Notes: a model not told the origin generated them from the sequence alone. Shown: positions 1-9,719, numbered from the stretch's first letter. The stretch: DNA of 64,000 bases from Haemophilus pittmaniae (GCF_900186995.1 NZ_LT906463.1:372001-436000); one strand, 5' to 3'. Made by a program: numbers and translations.

Positions 1-59
1 TGCATGTGTTAAGCCTGCCGCCAGCGTTCAATCTGAGCCATGATCAAACTCTTCAATTC
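1..59 (-). rRNA. rrs: 16S rRNA, 5' end only (runs off the window)
   Basis: The reverse complement reads as the universal 5' end of bacterial 16S rRNA, including the AGAGTTTGATCATGGCTCAG primer-site sequence and the GAACGCTGGCGGCAGGC segment. Transcription runs leftward, so only the first ~59 nt of the gene are present. The mature 5' end is placed at about 59 by comparison with the Escherichia coli 5' end. Having hemG just upstream of an rRNA operon matches the E. coli hemG-rrsA arrangement. Confidence 0.97.
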
Positions 60-277
60 AAGTTCAATCGCTCAATAAACTGCTTAGCTAAAGTCACTTT
101 ACATTAAGTAAATGAATTTCTAGTTTAAGCACCTATTAAGACTTCAAAATTAAAAAATATTTTTAAATCAAGTCAATCAACAAGTGCCCACACAGATTGT
201 CTGATACATTGTTAAAGAGCAAAAAATAACGACGCACTTCTTGATGTTTCACAACAGTGCGTCGTTGTGTGGGGCGC
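60..277 (-). promoter_or_regulatory. rRNA operon leader with boxA antitermination site
   Basis: This is the transcribed leader between the rRNA promoter and 16S. The minus strand contains TGCTCTTTAACA at 221-210, a perfect match to the boxA element that loads the Nus antitermination complex. It is followed by the CAGACAATCTGTGTGGGCAC segment typical of gammaproteobacterial rRNA leaders, part of the RNase III processing stem. The rest is AT-rich and holds no gene. Confidence 0.85.
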
Positions 278-305
278 ATTATAGGGATTTCAGAATCCTT
301 TGCAA
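278..305 (-). promoter_or_regulatory. rRNA operon promoter (sigma-70)
   Basis: On the minus strand there is a -35 TTGCAA (305-300), a 16-bp spacer and a perfect -10 TATAAT (283-278). A GC-rich discriminator (GCGCCCC) follows, as expected for a promoter under stringent (ppGpp) and growth-rate control. The A/T-rich sequence just upstream (about 306-345) could act as an UP element. Confidence 0.8.
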
Positions 306-395
306 GATCTTTTTGTAAAAAAATGTAAATTTTTTATTGATTGAAGAAATTTTCATCAAATCGTCTAAAAAACACAAATTTTATGGTGTTTTATT

Positions 396-902
396 CTACG
401 GATTCAGACTTTCTGCAAATGCCTTTACTTTTTCCCAGTTGGTATATTCAATTTCTTTAGTCGCATCAGTTTCGCCACCTGTAATTTTCATAATCAATTG
501 GATCATGACACGATCAAACCATTTATAACGAGGATAACATAGTGCGCCAGCAAAGATCGCAATTTTACTTGGCTGCCAGCTAATACGTTGCAAAAATTTC
601 CGAATGTATGGGTTAGTTTCCGGATTATCTTTGCCGGGTTTACGGGCTGTAAGATTGACACCGAAAAAAATCGCTTTTCTATCATTTAAAAGAGAACTAT
701 TTTTTTCCACAAAACGGTATAGCAACCGATTGAAGTGCCCATAACGAATTGCTGCACCAATGATAACTCGCTCAAAGGGACGAATATCAAAATCTTCCCG
801 CAATGGCTCAATCACAACCTCATCATCAATAAATGATTGAATAAACTCAGCAATTTTTTTTGTTTGCCCATCATGGCTTAAATATAAAATTAAGGTTTTC
901 AT
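396..902 (-). CDS. hemG: HemG, menaquinone-dependent protoporphyrinogen IX dehydrogenase
   Basis: A flavodoxin-fold enzyme of 168 residues that oxidises protoporphyrinogen IX to protoporphyrin IX, the penultimate step of haem synthesis, passing electrons to quinone at the inner membrane. The FMN-phosphate loop is visible at residues 8-16 (LSHDGQTKK). The second half has the HemG-type segment with NPYIRKFL, CYPRYKWFDR and MKITGGETD. The start at 902 is chosen because flavodoxins begin with MKTLILY and because it gives a TAATG stop/start overlap with trkH. A longer in-frame start exists but would run back into trkH. The order yigZ-trkH-hemG-rrs is the same as in E. coli. Confidence 0.93.
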   Translation of the reverse strand: MKTLILYLSHDGQTKKIAEFIQSFIDDEVVIEPLREDFDIRPFERVIIGAAIRYGHFNRLLYRFVEKNSSLLNDRKAIFFGVNLTARKPGKDNPETNPYIRKFLQRISWQPSKIAIFAGALCYPRYKWFDRVMIQLIMKITGGETDATKEIEYTNWEKVKAFAESLNP

Positions 903-2365
903 TATGCTTTCCAAAATGCTGGCGTAAAGAGCGCCAACAACGTAAAAATTTCCAGACGCCCACAAACCATGGCAAAAGTTAATACCCACTTGGCGCTATC
1001 GGGAATCGCAGTCATATTACTACTCACTGAACCCAATCCCGGGCCTAAATTATTAATGCAGGCTAGCACTGCATTAAATGCGTTAAATGGCTCTACTCCA
1101 CAGGCAATGACAGCTAATAAACACAAAGTAAAAACTAATAAATATGCTGAAAAGAACGCCCAAATACTACCAATCACCCGTTCATCCAACACGTTTTTCC
1201 CCCATTTGATCGGATAAACTAAATTCGGATGTACAAATCGTTTTAATTCCCGTAGCCCTTGTAAATACAACACCAGCACCCGTGCCACCCGCAAACCGCC
1301 GCCTACTGAGCCAGCGCAACCACCAATAAACGCAGCAATAATTAACAACATTGGAACAAAAGAAGGCCAGGCAGAAAAATCGGAAGTGGTATATCCGGTA
1401 GTCGTTGAAATTGATACCGCCTGAAACGCTACCTGTTCAAAATCTTTCCACGACGATGTGAAATAGTTATGTCCAATCATAACTAAGCTACAAACCGTCA
1501 CAATAATAATTTGAATACTGACGAAAAAACGAAACTCGGGATCCCGGCTATAAATTCGCCAGATATTCTCACGCCCAAAGGTAGAAAAAGCTCTAAAGTG
1601 CAACGCAAAATTACAGGCAGAAATCAAAATAAAACCTATCGTAATCCAGTTAATCGCCGAACTATGGAAATAGCCTATACTGGCATCATGCGTAGAGAAA
1701 CCACCAATAGACACCGTCGAAAAACTATGGGTAATCGCATCGAAAGGCGTCATGCCTGCAAACCAATAGGCCGTTGCACAGCTTAATGTTAAGAAGAAAT
1801 AGATGAACCATAGGGCTTTCGCTGTTTCCGAAATCCTTGGGCGCATTTTTTGATCCTTCATTGGCCCAGACATTTCTGCGCGATAAAGCTGCATTCCACC
1901 AATGCCAAGTAATGGAATAATCGCAATAGCCAACACGATAATCCCCATTCCCCCTAACCACTGCAAGAATTGGCGATAAAACAAAATTGCTTTCGGTAGA
2001 TTATCCAAACCTGTCAACACGGTGGCGCCTGTCGTTGTTAATCCCGAAAAGGCTTCAAACACAGCGGCCGCCAAAGTGATATGTGGTGCATCAAAAAGCA
2101 ACAATGGCAAAGTCGCTAATCCGCCCAAAACAAACCAAAAAGCCACCACAATTAAAAATCCTTCACGGGAACGCAATTCTTGTTTGTGATGATGACAAGG
2201 CCACCACAACAACACGCCCACCATAAAGCTTAACGCGAAGGCCTGCATAAATGCCTTACCGCCACCATCGCCATAAATCAATGCAACAAAAGCCGGCACC
2301 AACATGGTGCCGGAAAAGCACATAATGAGAATACCGATAATTCGAATAATAGATAAAAGATGCAC
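902..2365 (-). CDS. trkH: TrkH, potassium uptake channel subunit
   Basis: A polytopic inner-membrane K+ translocating subunit (487 residues) that works with the cytoplasmic NAD/ATP-binding TrkA. The four selectivity-filter P-loops of the Trk/Ktr family can be read: TTTGAT near 110-115, STVSIGGFS near 216-224, TTTGYTT near 321-327 and NNLGPGLGS near 438-446. The length equals that of the E. coli protein. It lies between yigZ (10 nt away) and hemG (1-nt overlap), so the three are probably one transcript. trkA is not in this window. Confidence 0.95.
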   Translation of the reverse strand: MHLLSIIRIIGILIMCFSGTMLVPAFVALIYGDGGGKAFMQAFALSFMVGVLLWWPCHHHKQELRSREGFLIVVAFWFVLGGLATLPLLLFDAPHITLAAAVFEAFSGLTTTGATVLTGLDNLPKAILFYRQFLQWLGGMGIIVLAIAIIPLLGIGGMQLYRAEMSGPMKDQKMRPRISETAKALWFIYFFLTLSCATAYWFAGMTPFDAITHSFSTVSIGGFSTHDASIGYFHSSAINWITIGFILISACNFALHFRAFSTFGRENIWRIYSRDPEFRFFVSIQIIIVTVCSLVMIGHNYFTSSWKDFEQVAFQAVSISTTTGYTTSDFSAWPSFVPMLLIIAAFIGGCAGSVGGGLRVARVLVLYLQGLRELKRFVHPNLVYPIKWGKNVLDERVIGSIWAFFSAYLLVFTLCLLAVIACGVEPFNAFNAVLACINNLGPGLGSVSSNMTAIPDSAKWVLTFAMVCGRLEIFTLLALFTPAFWKA

Positions 2366-2375
2366 AGCAACCTGC

Positions 2376-2987
2376 TTACTTGAGCGCTATCAATTGCAAG
2401 CGTCCGGCAGAACGCTCCGCCAAAGCTTGCCCGAAAGGCACTATTTGATCTTCGCTTAATGCCAAAGTTAAACGAATTTGTTGTTGAAAATCCTGAGCTT
2501 CAATCAGAACCTGAAACTGTCCGCATAGCTGCTGAACATCCTTCAGTTGGGCGTAATCGCAAATCAATTCAAAGTATTGACGTTCGATCTTCAGCTCTGT
2601 TTGTAATTGCGCTAATGCCTGTTGTACTCCGTTACCATAAGCCCGCACCAAGCCACCAGTACCAAGCAAAATACCACCATAATAACGCACCACAACAGCA
2701 CTAATTTCACCAATATTGCTGCCCTGTAAGGCTGCCAGCATCGGTTTTCCAGCGGTACCGGCCGGTTCACCATCATCGGAAAAACCCAGCTGTTGTGAAT
2801 CATTTGGAGCGCCTGCAACCGCAGCCCAGCAATGATGACGCGCATCGGGATGCAAGGCCTTAATCTCTGCCCAAAAATCCCGTGCGGCCGCTAAGCCGGT
2901 AGTCGGTGCTAAGTAGGTGATAAATTTGCTTTTTTTGATTTCTTCTTGAAACACCGTTGATGCTTTGGGAATCAAAAACTCCGCCAT
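2376..2987 (-). CDS. yigZ: YigZ, IMPACT-family protein
   Basis: A cytoplasmic protein of 203 residues from the YigZ/IMPACT family. The N-terminal domain has the family signature [16 protein letters not shown] (about 69-84) and [18 protein letters not shown] (about 99-116), followed by a C-terminal ferredoxin-like DUF1949 region. The family is linked to translation or nucleotide-related functions, but the exact reaction is unsettled. It is the first gene of the yigZ-trkH-hemG group; the gap to tusA, which is divergent, is about 96 bp and should hold both promoters. Confidence 0.9.
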   Translation of the reverse strand: MAEFLIPKASTVFQEEIKKSKFITYLAPTTGLAAARDFWAEIKALHPDARHHCWAAVAGAPNDSQQLGFSDDGEPAGTAGKPMLAALQGSNIGEISAVVVRYYGGILLGTGGLVRAYGNGVQQALAQLQTELKIERQYFELICDYAQLKDVQQLCGQFQVLIEAQDFQQQIRLTLALSEDQIVPFGQALAERSAGRLQLIALK

Positions 2988-3083
2988 AATTTCCCCATCA
3001 ATTATTTGCGTCCAAGTCTATCACCGTTCAAAAAAACCAACAATTATTGTATGATGGACGCCTTTTTTCTTGTGGGGAAAACA

Positions 3084-3323
3084 ATGAACTCAATATCTGT
3101 CACGCAAACGCTAGACACTCAAGGCTTACGCTGTCCCGAACCGGTCATGCTAGTACGTAAAACTATCCGTAATTTAACCGATGGCGATGTGTTGTTAATT
3201 ATCGCTGATGATCCCGCGACCACCCGTGATATTCCCGGCTTTTGCCAATTTATGGAACATCGCCTATTGGCTAGTGAAACCGCACACCCCCCTTATCGCT
3301 ATTGGGTAAAAAAGGGGCTGTAA
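3084..3323 (+). CDS. tusA: TusA, sulfur carrier protein
   Basis: A small sulfur-relay protein (79 residues) that takes persulfide sulfur from IscS and passes it to TusBCD-TusE for 2-thiolation of tRNA wobble uridines. The catalytic cysteine is in LRCPEP at residues 13-18, and the C-terminal half has the typical [14 protein letters not shown] pattern. The start at 3084 matches the length of E. coli TusA (81 residues); an upstream in-frame ATG would add an unconserved tail. Transcribed alone, divergently from yigZ. A copy of the 60-bp dispersed repeat follows it. Confidence 0.93.
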   Translation: MNSISVTQTLDTQGLRCPEPVMLVRKTIRNLTDGDVLLIIADDPATTRDIPGFCQFMEHRLLASETAHPPYRYWVKKGL

Positions 3324-3344
3324 TTTAGTTCTCAAATCAATGTC

Positions 3345-3404
3345 AATAAAATCAATAACTTAGATGCCGTTTTGAAGAAAACTCTAAGAATCGATAGGGC
3401 GTTT
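3345..3404 (+). repeat. 60-bp dispersed repeat, copy 1
   Basis: A 60-bp unit that begins AATAAAATCAAT and ends AGGGCGTTT. It lies in the convergent gap between tusA and the lipoprotein gene that ends at 3417. It is the most diverged of the plus-oriented copies in the middle but matches the others at both ends and in exact length. See copies at 25021, 26142, 30307, 37869, 51297 and 53588. Confidence 0.8.
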
Positions 3405-3416
3405 CAAAGCATGGCA

Positions 3417-4271
3417 TTATTGTTTTGTAACAAAGTACCCTGCCGCTTTGAAATCCTCGGTCAGCCAATCTTGTAATTGCGACCAACCAATCACCAATTC
3501 TTGCTCTCCTTCTGCAAAGGAAGCGATCTCATATAATTCATAAACAAAATGCACGCCATCAATGGCTAAATAGAAATTATCGGGAACATTGAAATCCTGT
3601 TTATTGGTGAAGACTTCATCCTCATGAATGGCGCCGTATTGCGTATAAATATCCCATAATGCTGCTTTTAGCGATGCCCGGCTATCCGCTTTAAAAACAT
3701 CGTCGAAGGTCAATAGCCGTTGGCGGGCTAAATCGATATTAAGATATTGCGTGCGATACATACCATGTGCACCGCCACTGTAGCTATAGGTCCTCAAACT
3801 AAACAACGCCAACTTGCCGCGCTGACTCAAAAAATTCAAGGTTTTGGATAATTCCTGATTAAATGCATCCTCTGTTTTATCCAGATTGAATTCCTGTTGA
3901 TAAAATGTAGCCAATTGCTCGCGATTAGTCAGATTGGTCTGTTGTGGTTCAAATTGACGCAACAACAATTGATCCAACCAATCCTGACCACTATCACTTA
4001 AACCGGTAATGGTGAACGTCGTACTTACCGTTCTTTTATCCTCGGTAGTTGTTTCTTCCGTCTGACTAAAAATTACCTTCGGTTGTAGTACCAATGCAGG
4101 AATTAGACCTTTTTGCCGCTCCTCCGCTTGAGCTAACTGTGCCTTCAGCTCTGCAACCTGTGCAGTTAATTGGGCTATTTGTTCATTGTGTTGATTCGCG
4201 GCCGGATTTTCCTCTTTACAACCACCTAATAAGAGTCCCGCCAGCAATAGGCTAATAATTGTTTTTTTCAT
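3417..4271 (-). CDS. Lipoprotein with RsiV/DUF3298-like domain, paralogue 1
   Basis: An exported lipoprotein of 284 residues. It has a signal peptide with lipobox LLGGC (Cys18), then a short coiled-coil-like stretch (about 28-55, repeated QLTAQVAELKAQLAQAEE), then a globular domain with TYSYSGGAHGMY followed by an FDDVF motif. That arrangement is typical of the DUF3298/RsiV-type domain. The neighbouring gene at 4306-5217 encodes a clear paralogue with the same layout. Function is unknown; it is probably anchored in a membrane facing the periplasm. It follows the paralogue by about 34 bp and may be co-transcribed from selA-selB. Confidence 0.75.
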   Translation of the reverse strand: MKKTIISLLLAGLLLGGCKEENPAANQHNEQIAQLTAQVAELKAQLAQAEERQKGLIPALVLQPKVIFSQTEETTTEDKRTVSTTFTITGLSDSGQDWLDQLLLRQFEPQQTNLTNREQLATFYQQEFNLDKTEDAFNQELSKTLNFLSQRGKLALFSLRTYSYSGGAHGMYRTQYLNIDLARQRLLTFDDVFKADSRASLKAALWDIYTQYGAIHEDEVFTNKQDFNVPDNFYLAIDGVHFVYELYEIASFAEGEQELVIGWSQLQDWLTEDFKAAGYFVTKQ

Positions 4272-4305
4272 AATTATCCTTGTTAATTCGATATGCGTGT
4301 TTTCA

Positions 4306-5217
4306 TTACTCTACGATAGGTGCCGGAGTTAAATCATAATATTGCTGCTGTATAAATTCCGGTTTTAATAAATTTCCTTCTAGAAACCAATCCCAAGAAA
4401 CCGTCAGCTCTTGCTCTCCTGCTACATAAGGGGCGATCTCATAAACATGGTAAATAAAATGGATCCCATCGTGCGCTAAATAAAAATTTTTAGAAACCTC
4501 AAAATCTGCTTTTGGGGTAAAAACCTGTTCCTCATTAACATTGCCAAAATCAGTATAAATACGCCACAACAACTCCTTTATCTCCGGTAATTTTTTCTCA
4601 TCAAATACATCCGAAAAATTAACCACCTGATGCCGATTCATATCTACCGTTAAATATTGCTTGCCACCTACGCCATGGGCTCCACCTTCATAACTATAGT
4701 ATCCAATGAAAAAAGTCGATAATTTCTCTTTTTGACCAATAAACCCCAACCAAGCATTACGGGAAAATCCGATTTCCGGCTGTGCCTGCATATCACTTTT
4801 TATCTGATTAAACAGTGTTTCATAGCGAGCAACCGCTTGCTCACGGGTTTTCGGTGTATTCTCACTAAATTCGGACTGCATCAGCTCCGTCCATAACAAC
4901 TCATTTAACCACGTGATATTGGTTTTTAAGCCCCAAATATTCAAACTGATCGGGGCACTATGTCCATCAAACCAATGTTCTTGTGATGTTGGATAATTAA
5001 TTTTTTCCAATTTTTCGAAAATCACCTCTTTATTAACCAAAATAGCCGGAATGAGGTTTTCATTCTTTTCTTTTAATTGCGTATTTTCAGTAGTAAGTTG
5101 ATTAATAATCTGAGCTTGGCGCTCAATCGTCGCCTTTACTTCCTTATCTTCACAACCAGCTGTACTAAGCAATGTAGTAAAAATACAAATGGAAAGAAGT
5201 GCTTTCTTGATTAACAT
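4306..5217 (-). CDS. Lipoprotein with RsiV/DUF3298-like domain, paralogue 2
   Basis: A lipoprotein of 303 residues with lipobox STAGC (Cys22), a coiled-coil-like region (about 30-52) and the same GYYSYEGGAHGVGG ... FSDVFDEKK ... GIHFIYHVYEIAPY pattern as its downstream neighbour, so the two arose by tandem duplication. The start at 5217 is preceded by a good ribosome binding site (AAAGGAAA) and gives a proper signal peptide; a longer in-frame start would overlap selB. It lies 10 bp after the selB stop, which suggests read-through from the sel operon. No known selenium role is implied by the sequence. Confidence 0.75.
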   Translation of the reverse strand: MLIKKALLSICIFTTLLSTAGCEDKEVKATIERQAQIINQLTTENTQLKEKNENLIPAILVNKEVIFEKLEKINYPTSQEHWFDGHSAPISLNIWGLKTNITWLNELLWTELMQSEFSENTPKTREQAVARYETLFNQIKSDMQAQPEIGFSRNAWLGFIGQKEKLSTFFIGYYSYEGGAHGVGGKQYLTVDMNRHQVVNFSDVFDEKKLPEIKELLWRIYTDFGNVNEEQVFTPKADFEVSKNFYLAHDGIHFIYHVYEIAPYVAGEQELTVSWDWFLEGNLLKPEFIQQQYYDLTPAPIVE

Positions 5218-5227
5218 TAATTTTCCT

Positions 5228-7087
5228 TTATAGGTCAAAAATATCTTTATCACGCAATATATGTTCGTTACCACGACGACGTAGGAAACCGCTACGGTCA
5301 AAGTATTCCATCAATTGTACGGTCAGCTTACGACCAAAATTGAGCTGATCACGTAATTCATTGACTGAAATACGTCCCGACTCAGCGGCCATTTGTTTAA
5401 TTAAGCGAGCATAGCCATAAAGGGTTTCCGCCAAAAAGAAACGATCCTTCACAATTGGGATTAAAAAACCTAATTTACCGGCCTTATACATAAAATTTCG
5501 CATGGCGCTCTCTTCCAGCCCGAGGGCATTGGCCATATCGCGTACCCAAATAGGCTGTCCGGAGGCTTTTTCAAACTCCTCTAACACGCTATGCCATAAA
5601 GCTTGTTCAGATTCAGAAAAACCGAGTTTATGTTGCGGAAGATGTAACCAACCACGACTTTGTGCCAACCGGCCGTCATCCAACAAACGTTCAATTAAGT
5701 GATAAATCAATTTTTCTGGCTGATTAAGCGCGGCAATTCGATATAGACGCGCCTTAGCTAAACCCAATTGATCATCGTGCTGTTCATGATAGTTACTTAA
5801 TACCTCAACTAATGAGGCTTCTTTGGCAGCCTGATAATCCGCATTAAAGCACCAATCTTGATAGCGTTCAGCACCGATTAAAGCAAGTTGTTCGTCTAAT
5901 TGGGACTCACTTAATTGTTCAAGCCAACGTAGGTATTGTGCCGTTTGTGGCCCCTGCTGCAAAATCAATACCAATCGTTCTTGTGTTGAGGATGCCTGAC
6001 GTAAAGCCTGTAAATAAGCTAAGCGAGAAGCGGTTCGTTTATGACGTTTCGGTGAATTAATTTCCACAACCCGAGCCCCACCAAGCAAACTTTTTGCATC
6101 CCCTGAACGGATAATCAATTTATCACCAAAGGTTAAAAATAATGGCTGAGTCAAAACAATTTCGGCCAATATTGTGTCATTCGGTCGAGCATTTTTTCTT
6201 TCCAATAAAGCCAATTTACCGGTCGTACGACTGGCTGCATGATAAACGTGTACGGACTGCATTTCAGACAATGCCACATCCGTCGTTAAACTCACGGTAA
6301 TACGCTCAGTTGGTAGCGGAATAATATCGGAAAATAGCCAATCACCACGAGCTAATGGTTGTTTATTTAAATCAACGTTTAAATTTAATGCCAATCGCTG
6401 ATCTGCCAATCCTTGTGCGGATTCCGTATTTTGTGCATGAATATTTTTTACCCGAACCCGCTCACCGTTGGATAAATAAAGTTCATCTTCAATAAGAACT
6501 TTTCCTGCAAAGGCTGTTCCTGTCACGACAGTTCCAGCCCCTTTCACACTAAACACGCGATCGATGGCATAACGAAATAGTTTATTGATTTCACCTAATT
6601 CTGGCAACGTTGCCAAATAATCACGCAATTCAGCAATACCTTGCCCACTATGAGCTGAGGTGACAAAAAAAGCCGCATTCGTTAAAAATGGATAATGAGC
6701 TTTCAGTTGTTGTGCCAAACTTTCAATTTGTGAAACCTCTGCACGATCCGCTTTAGTTAATACCACAATAATTTCGTCAAACTGTAATTGACGTAAAATA
6801 GCTAAATGTTCACGAGTCTGAGCACTAATACCTTCATCAGCAGCTACGACTAACATGGCATAATGCACGCCTCCTAACCCTGCCAACATATTAGCTAAGA
6901 ATTTCTCATGGCCAGGTACATCAATAAACCCTAACACCCGTTCCTCTAACGGAAGATAGGCATAGCCTAAATCGATCGTCATGCCACGTTTTTTTTCCTC
7001 CGGCAAATGAGCTGTATTGGTACCGGTTAGCGCCTGCAAAAGTGCAGTTTTCCCATGATCCACATGGCCTGCTGTAACAATAATCAT
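5228..7087 (-). CDS. selB: SelB, selenocysteine-specific elongation factor
   Basis: A GTPase of 619 residues that delivers selenocysteyl-tRNA to UGA codons carrying a downstream SECIS hairpin. The EF-Tu-like G domain shows GHVDHGKT (7-14), DVPGHEKF (about 57-64) and LTKAD (about 111-115). Beta-barrel domains follow, then a C-terminal set of winged helices (from about residue 390) that bind the SECIS RNA. The length matches E. coli SelB (614). Its ATG overlaps the selA stop (ATGA), so the two are translationally coupled. With selA and the tRNA at 8560 it forms most of the Sec pathway; selD and any selenoprotein gene lie outside the window. Confidence 0.96.
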   Translation of the reverse strand: MIIVTAGHVDHGKTALLQALTGTNTAHLPEEKKRGMTIDLGYAYLPLEERVLGFIDVPGHEKFLANMLAGLGGVHYAMLVVAADEGISAQTREHLAILRQLQFDEIIVVLTKADRAEVSQIESLAQQLKAHYPFLTNAAFFVTSAHSGQGIAELRDYLATLPELGEINKLFRYAIDRVFSVKGAGTVVTGTAFAGKVLIEDELYLSNGERVRVKNIHAQNTESAQGLADQRLALNLNVDLNKQPLARGDWLFSDIIPLPTERITVSLTTDVALSEMQSVHVYHAASRTTGKLALLERKNARPNDTILAEIVLTQPLFLTFGDKLIIRSGDAKSLLGGARVVEINSPKRHKRTASRLAYLQALRQASSTQERLVLILQQGPQTAQYLRWLEQLSESQLDEQLALIGAERYQDWCFNADYQAAKEASLVEVLSNYHEQHDDQLGLAKARLYRIAALNQPEKLIYHLIERLLDDGRLAQSRGWLHLPQHKLGFSESEQALWHSVLEEFEKASGQPIWVRDMANALGLEESAMRNFMYKAGKLGFLIPIVKDRFFLAETLYGYARLIKQMAAESGRISVNELRDQLNFGRKLTVQLMEYFDRSGFLRRRGNEHILRDKDIFDL

Positions 7088-8460
7088 AGTTCGTCCACCG
7101 TTTTAAGTAATTCTGATAAATTCGCTACACTGCGTAAATCCAAACAAATCCGTCCCTTTTCAATTCGACCGACAATCGGCTGTGACAGTTGCTTCAAGCG
7201 ACTCATTAAAGCCAACGGCTCAGGGGCTGTAATTGCAACTGCTTTGGATGGCAACATTGCCATCGGTTGAGAACCACTACCAATCTGTGCCTCACTATCA
7301 ATAATTTCGATATGATAATTTGAATTGAGACGTTGACATAAACGTTCTGCCAATTGCTGAGCCTGCTCTGCCAATAATTCTACGGGCTGCGTGAGTAACT
7401 GAAGAGTCGGAATACTTGAAGTGAGTTTTTCTGGTTGTAAATAAAGTCTCAATGTCGCTTCCAATCCGGCTAAAGTTACTTTATCGCAACGTAATACTCG
7501 CTTTAATGGATGAGCTTGTAGTTGCTGGATCCAGTCCCGTTTACCGACAATAATCCCAGCCTGTACTCCACCTAATAATTTATCTCCGGAAAAAGACACC
7601 AAATCCACGCCTTGTGCAACCTTTTCCTGTACCGTTGGTTCTGTAGGTAAACCGTACTGGCTTAAATCAATTAGAGCTCCACTACCCAAATCAGTAATCA
7701 CCGGAATATTAAACTCATCTCCCAACGCAACCAATTGCTGCTCACTAACCGATGCAGTAAAACCACAAATTTGGTAATTGCTACAATGCACTTTCATTAA
7801 AAAGGCCGTATTTTCATTGATCGCCTGGCGATAATCTTTAAGGTGAGTTCGATTGGTTGTTCCGACTTCAATGAGCTTACATCTCGCTTGCTGCATGATA
7901 TCTGGGATCCGAAAAGCCCCACCAATTTCAATTAACTCACCACGGGAAATAATCACCTCTCGGTCCTTGGCAAAAGTAGCCAACATCAACAATACCGCAG
8001 CAGCATTGTTATTTACGATACAAGCAGCCTCGGCACCAGTCAGTTCAGCCAATAATGCACTGACATAATTATCGCGATGGCTACGAGCACCTTCGGTCAA
8101 ATCATATTCTAATGCCACATTATGCCCCATTGCATTGAGCGCCGCCTGTTGAGCACTTTGTGGCCACAGCGCACGACCTAAGTTAGTATGTAGGATCGTA
8201 CCGGTAAGATTATGCACGCTTTGAATTTGAACCCGTTGCTGCTCGGCCAAGCGCTCAGCCAAATAGGATAAAGTGCGATCAATGTCTTGTAAGAAATCCG
8301 GGCTATGTTGTTCACGTTTAATAAATTCACGGGCTTCAATCAATAATTGACGGCCGCTTGTAACGACAGCCTGATGGCCAAATTGATTAACCAATTCAAC
8401 CCCCTGAGGGGTTTTCAATAATTTATCCAGAGCGGGAACGGAGCGAAAAAGTTCGGTCAT
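7084..8460 (-). CDS. selA: SelA, L-seryl-tRNA(Sec) selenium transferase
   Basis: A PLP-dependent enzyme of 458 residues that converts Ser-tRNA(Sec) to Sec-tRNA(Sec) with selenophosphate. The PLP lysine is in [10 protein letters not shown], near residue 294 (Lys295 in E. coli). The N-terminal tRNA-binding region and NNNAAAVLL (about 150-158) are also typical. The start at 8460 is chosen over an ATG 21 bp upstream because it is preceded by AGGATATATT and begins MTELFRSVP as in the family. The gene is divergent from selC, 99 bp away. Confidence 0.96.
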   Translation of the reverse strand: MTELFRSVPALDKLLKTPQGVELVNQFGHQAVVTSGRQLLIEAREFIKREQHSPDFLQDIDRTLSYLAERLAEQQRVQIQSVHNLTGTILHTNLGRALWPQSAQQAALNAMGHNVALEYDLTEGARSHRDNYVSALLAELTGAEAACIVNNNAAAVLLMLATFAKDREVIISRGELIEIGGAFRIPDIMQQARCKLIEVGTTNRTHLKDYRQAINENTAFLMKVHCSNYQICGFTASVSEQQLVALGDEFNIPVITDLGSGALIDLSQYGLPTEPTVQEKVAQGVDLVSFSGDKLLGGVQAGIIVGKRDWIQQLQAHPLKRVLRCDKVTLAGLEATLRLYLQPEKLTSSIPTLQLLTQPVELLAEQAQQLAERLCQRLNSNYHIEIIDSEAQIGSGSQPMAMLPSKAVAITAPEPLALMSRLKQLSQPIVGRIEKGRICLDLRSVANLSELLKTVDEL

Positions 8461-8493
8461 AATATATCCTGTTATCCACAATAATTAAGCGGC

Positions 8494-8499
8494 ATTATA
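8494..8499 (-). promoter_or_regulatory. Candidate selA-selB promoter (-10)
   Basis: The minus strand has a consensus -10 TATAAT here, 34 bp upstream of the selA start. The matching -35 position (about 8517-8522) is weak and lies on top of the -35 of the divergent selC promoter, so the two promoters are nearly back to back. Confidence 0.5.
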
Positions 8500-8517
8500 C
8501 GCTAAAATCAATGAGAT

Positions 8518-8546
8518 TTGACCGCCCGACAATTATCGGTTAGAGT
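8518..8546 (+). promoter_or_regulatory. selC: selC promoter (sigma-70)
   Basis: -35 TTGACC (8518-8523), 17-bp spacer, -10 TAGAGT (8541-8546). Transcription would begin only a few bases before the tRNA gene. Confidence 0.7.
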
Positions 8547-8559
8547 AAAGCCACTCTTT

Positions 8560-8654
8560 GGAGGGGCGTCGTTTCCGGTGAAGCGGCAGGACTTCAAATC
8601 CTGTTAAGGACGCCAGCGTTCTTGGGTGGGTTCAACTCCCATTCCCCTCCGCCA
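8560..8654 (+). tRNA. selC: tRNA-Sec (UCA anticodon), with encoded CCA
   Basis: A 95-nt tRNA, the same length as E. coli selC. The acceptor stem GGAGGGG pairs with CCCCTCC before the encoded GCCA. The anticodon loop is ACTTCAAAT with anticodon TCA reading UGA, and there is the long extra arm of Sec tRNAs between about 8603 and 8625. It lies head-to-head with selA, which charges it. Confidence 0.97.
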
Positions 8655-8663
8655 AATAAATTA

Positions 8664-8692
8664 AAAAAAGCAGGTTTTAAAGCCTGCTTTTT
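8664..8692. terminator. Bidirectional rho-independent terminator
   Basis: The stem AAAGCAGG / CCTGCTTT is flanked by A and T runs, so it can stop selC transcription rightward and the lipoprotein gene at 8706 leftward. Confidence 0.8.
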
Positions 8693-8705
8693 ACGTATCA
8701 ATAGA

Positions 8706-9131
8706 TTATTTTACAATATCGCCTTTCAACGCTACCCCGCCGATAATATTTCCAGTATGGCATTCATATTGACTCGGACTACTATAGGCTTTCTTCTTGT
8801 AATAAGAAACGATATTACCAACCTTAGTTGCACCTTTAGATTGTGCTTTCTCCTGTAACTGTTTTACTGCAGATAAAAAAGCCCAACGACAGGCTTCTTG
8901 TGGAGTTTTATTAGATGCATTAGTTTTCTTATTAGTTACGGCATCAGCAACAATGACTCTACCTGGGGCAGGTCGGCCGAAATATAATTTAACTCCCGGA
9001 TTTAACACGCTCGCAGCTTCTGGTGATTTCAATGCTTCATCGATAGAAAAATGATGTGTAGAATCTACCGGCGCACAAGCGCTAGCTGCTAAAATAGCTA
9101 ATGCACAAGGAATCATACGGAATAATTTCAT
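8706..9131 (-). CDS. Small predicted lipoprotein beside the APE locus
   Basis: An exported protein of 141 residues with a signal peptide ending AASAC (lipobox-like Cys19). It has a C-terminal domain with CRWAFLSAVKQLQEKAQ, VGNIVSYYKKK and YECHTGNIIGGVALKG. Similar small proteins, often labelled misleadingly as an excinuclease ATPase subunit, accompany aryl polyene clusters in other gammaproteobacteria; that family memory is unverified here. The start at 9131 is supported by GGAGCAACT just upstream. It is divergent from the APE operon, sharing a 153-bp control region. Function unknown. Confidence 0.65.
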   Translation of the reverse strand: MKLFRMIPCALAILAASACAPVDSTHHFSIDEALKSPEAASVLNPGVKLYFGRPAPGRVIVADAVTNKKTNASNKTPQEACRWAFLSAVKQLQEKAQSKGATKVGNIVSYYKKKAYSSPSQYECHTGNIIGGVALKGDIVK

Positions 9132-9168
9132 AGTTGCTCCTTTAATTTTCAACTGAATTTCCAACAGA

Positions 9169-9177
9169 AGTATAGCA
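9169..9177 (-). promoter_or_regulatory. Candidate extended -10 promoter for the divergent lipoprotein gene
   Basis: The minus strand reads TGCTATACT, an extended -10 element 38 bp upstream of the start at 9131. No convincing -35 is present. Confidence 0.4.
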
Positions 9178-9207
9178 TTCTTTATACAAAAACCACTATT
9201 CCTATGA

Positions 9208-9236
9208 TTGCTTTAATCTGATGCTATGGGTAGAAT
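9208..9236 (+). promoter_or_regulatory. Promoter of the aryl polyene operon
   Basis: -35 TTGCTT (9208-9213), 17-bp spacer and -10 TAGAAT (9231-9236), 49 bp before the first gene of the operon at 9285. It is the best promoter-like sequence before the run of overlapping plus-strand genes to 24361. Confidence 0.6.
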
Positions 9237-9284
9237 TGGGCAATTTTTTTACTCTCTATATTTTAGATTTAATAAGGAATTCCA

Positions 9285-9719
9285 ATGAAAAAGCTCGTTT
9301 TATCTCTTTGCGGCGCTTTATTTTTGCTTTCAGGTTGTTCAAACGGCGGCGTTGATGAGGATGCATTAACGGCGGTCGATAAAAATCAAAATATCCGTCA
9401 AGTTTGTATTAAAGGTAGCACAAGAGGTGCTCCCGATGACTTTATGGATAGCTTAATTGCTAGCTTAAAAAAGAAAAATATCATCGGAGAACGGGTGAAA
9501 GACAACCGTACAGTCTGTAACCATATTTTATCTTTTAGTGCTAAAGGTAACCGTAACATCATTGCACGGGCCCGCTTACGTATATTAAGCGGTATCAACA
9601 ATCAGCCGCTAGGTTCTGTATCCTATAAATTAAAAGGTGAGGAAAAAGACCGTGTTGCACAAGTCGGCTTACAAGGACAAACCGATTTAATGGTTAATCA
9701 ACTTTTTAAAAATTACTAA
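9285..9719 (+). CDS. Small lipoprotein, first gene of the APE operon
   Basis: A lipoprotein of 144 residues: signal peptide, lipobox LLSGC (Cys18), then a small alpha/beta domain with two cysteines (VCIKGS near 42-47 and VCNHIL near 77-82) and a final NQLFKNY. The pattern recalls the Sbal_3080-type lipoprotein family, but I could not check this. The stop overlaps the start of apeC by one base (TAATG), so it is translationally coupled to the pathway and probably serves it at the cell envelope. A ribosome binding site (AAGGAAT) precedes the start. Confidence 0.7.
   Translation: MKKLVLSLCGALFLLSGCSNGGVDEDALTAVDKNQNIRQVCIKGSTRGAPDDFMDSLIASLKKKNIIGERVKDNRTVCNHILSFSAKGNRNIIARARLRILSGINNQPLGSVSYKLKGEEKDRVAQVGLQGQTDLMVNQLFKNY

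Noticed and set aside
337..528. Plus-strand open frame of 63 codons
   Set aside because: It lies opposite the 3' end of hemG and the rRNA promoter region, and shows no motif or ribosome binding site.
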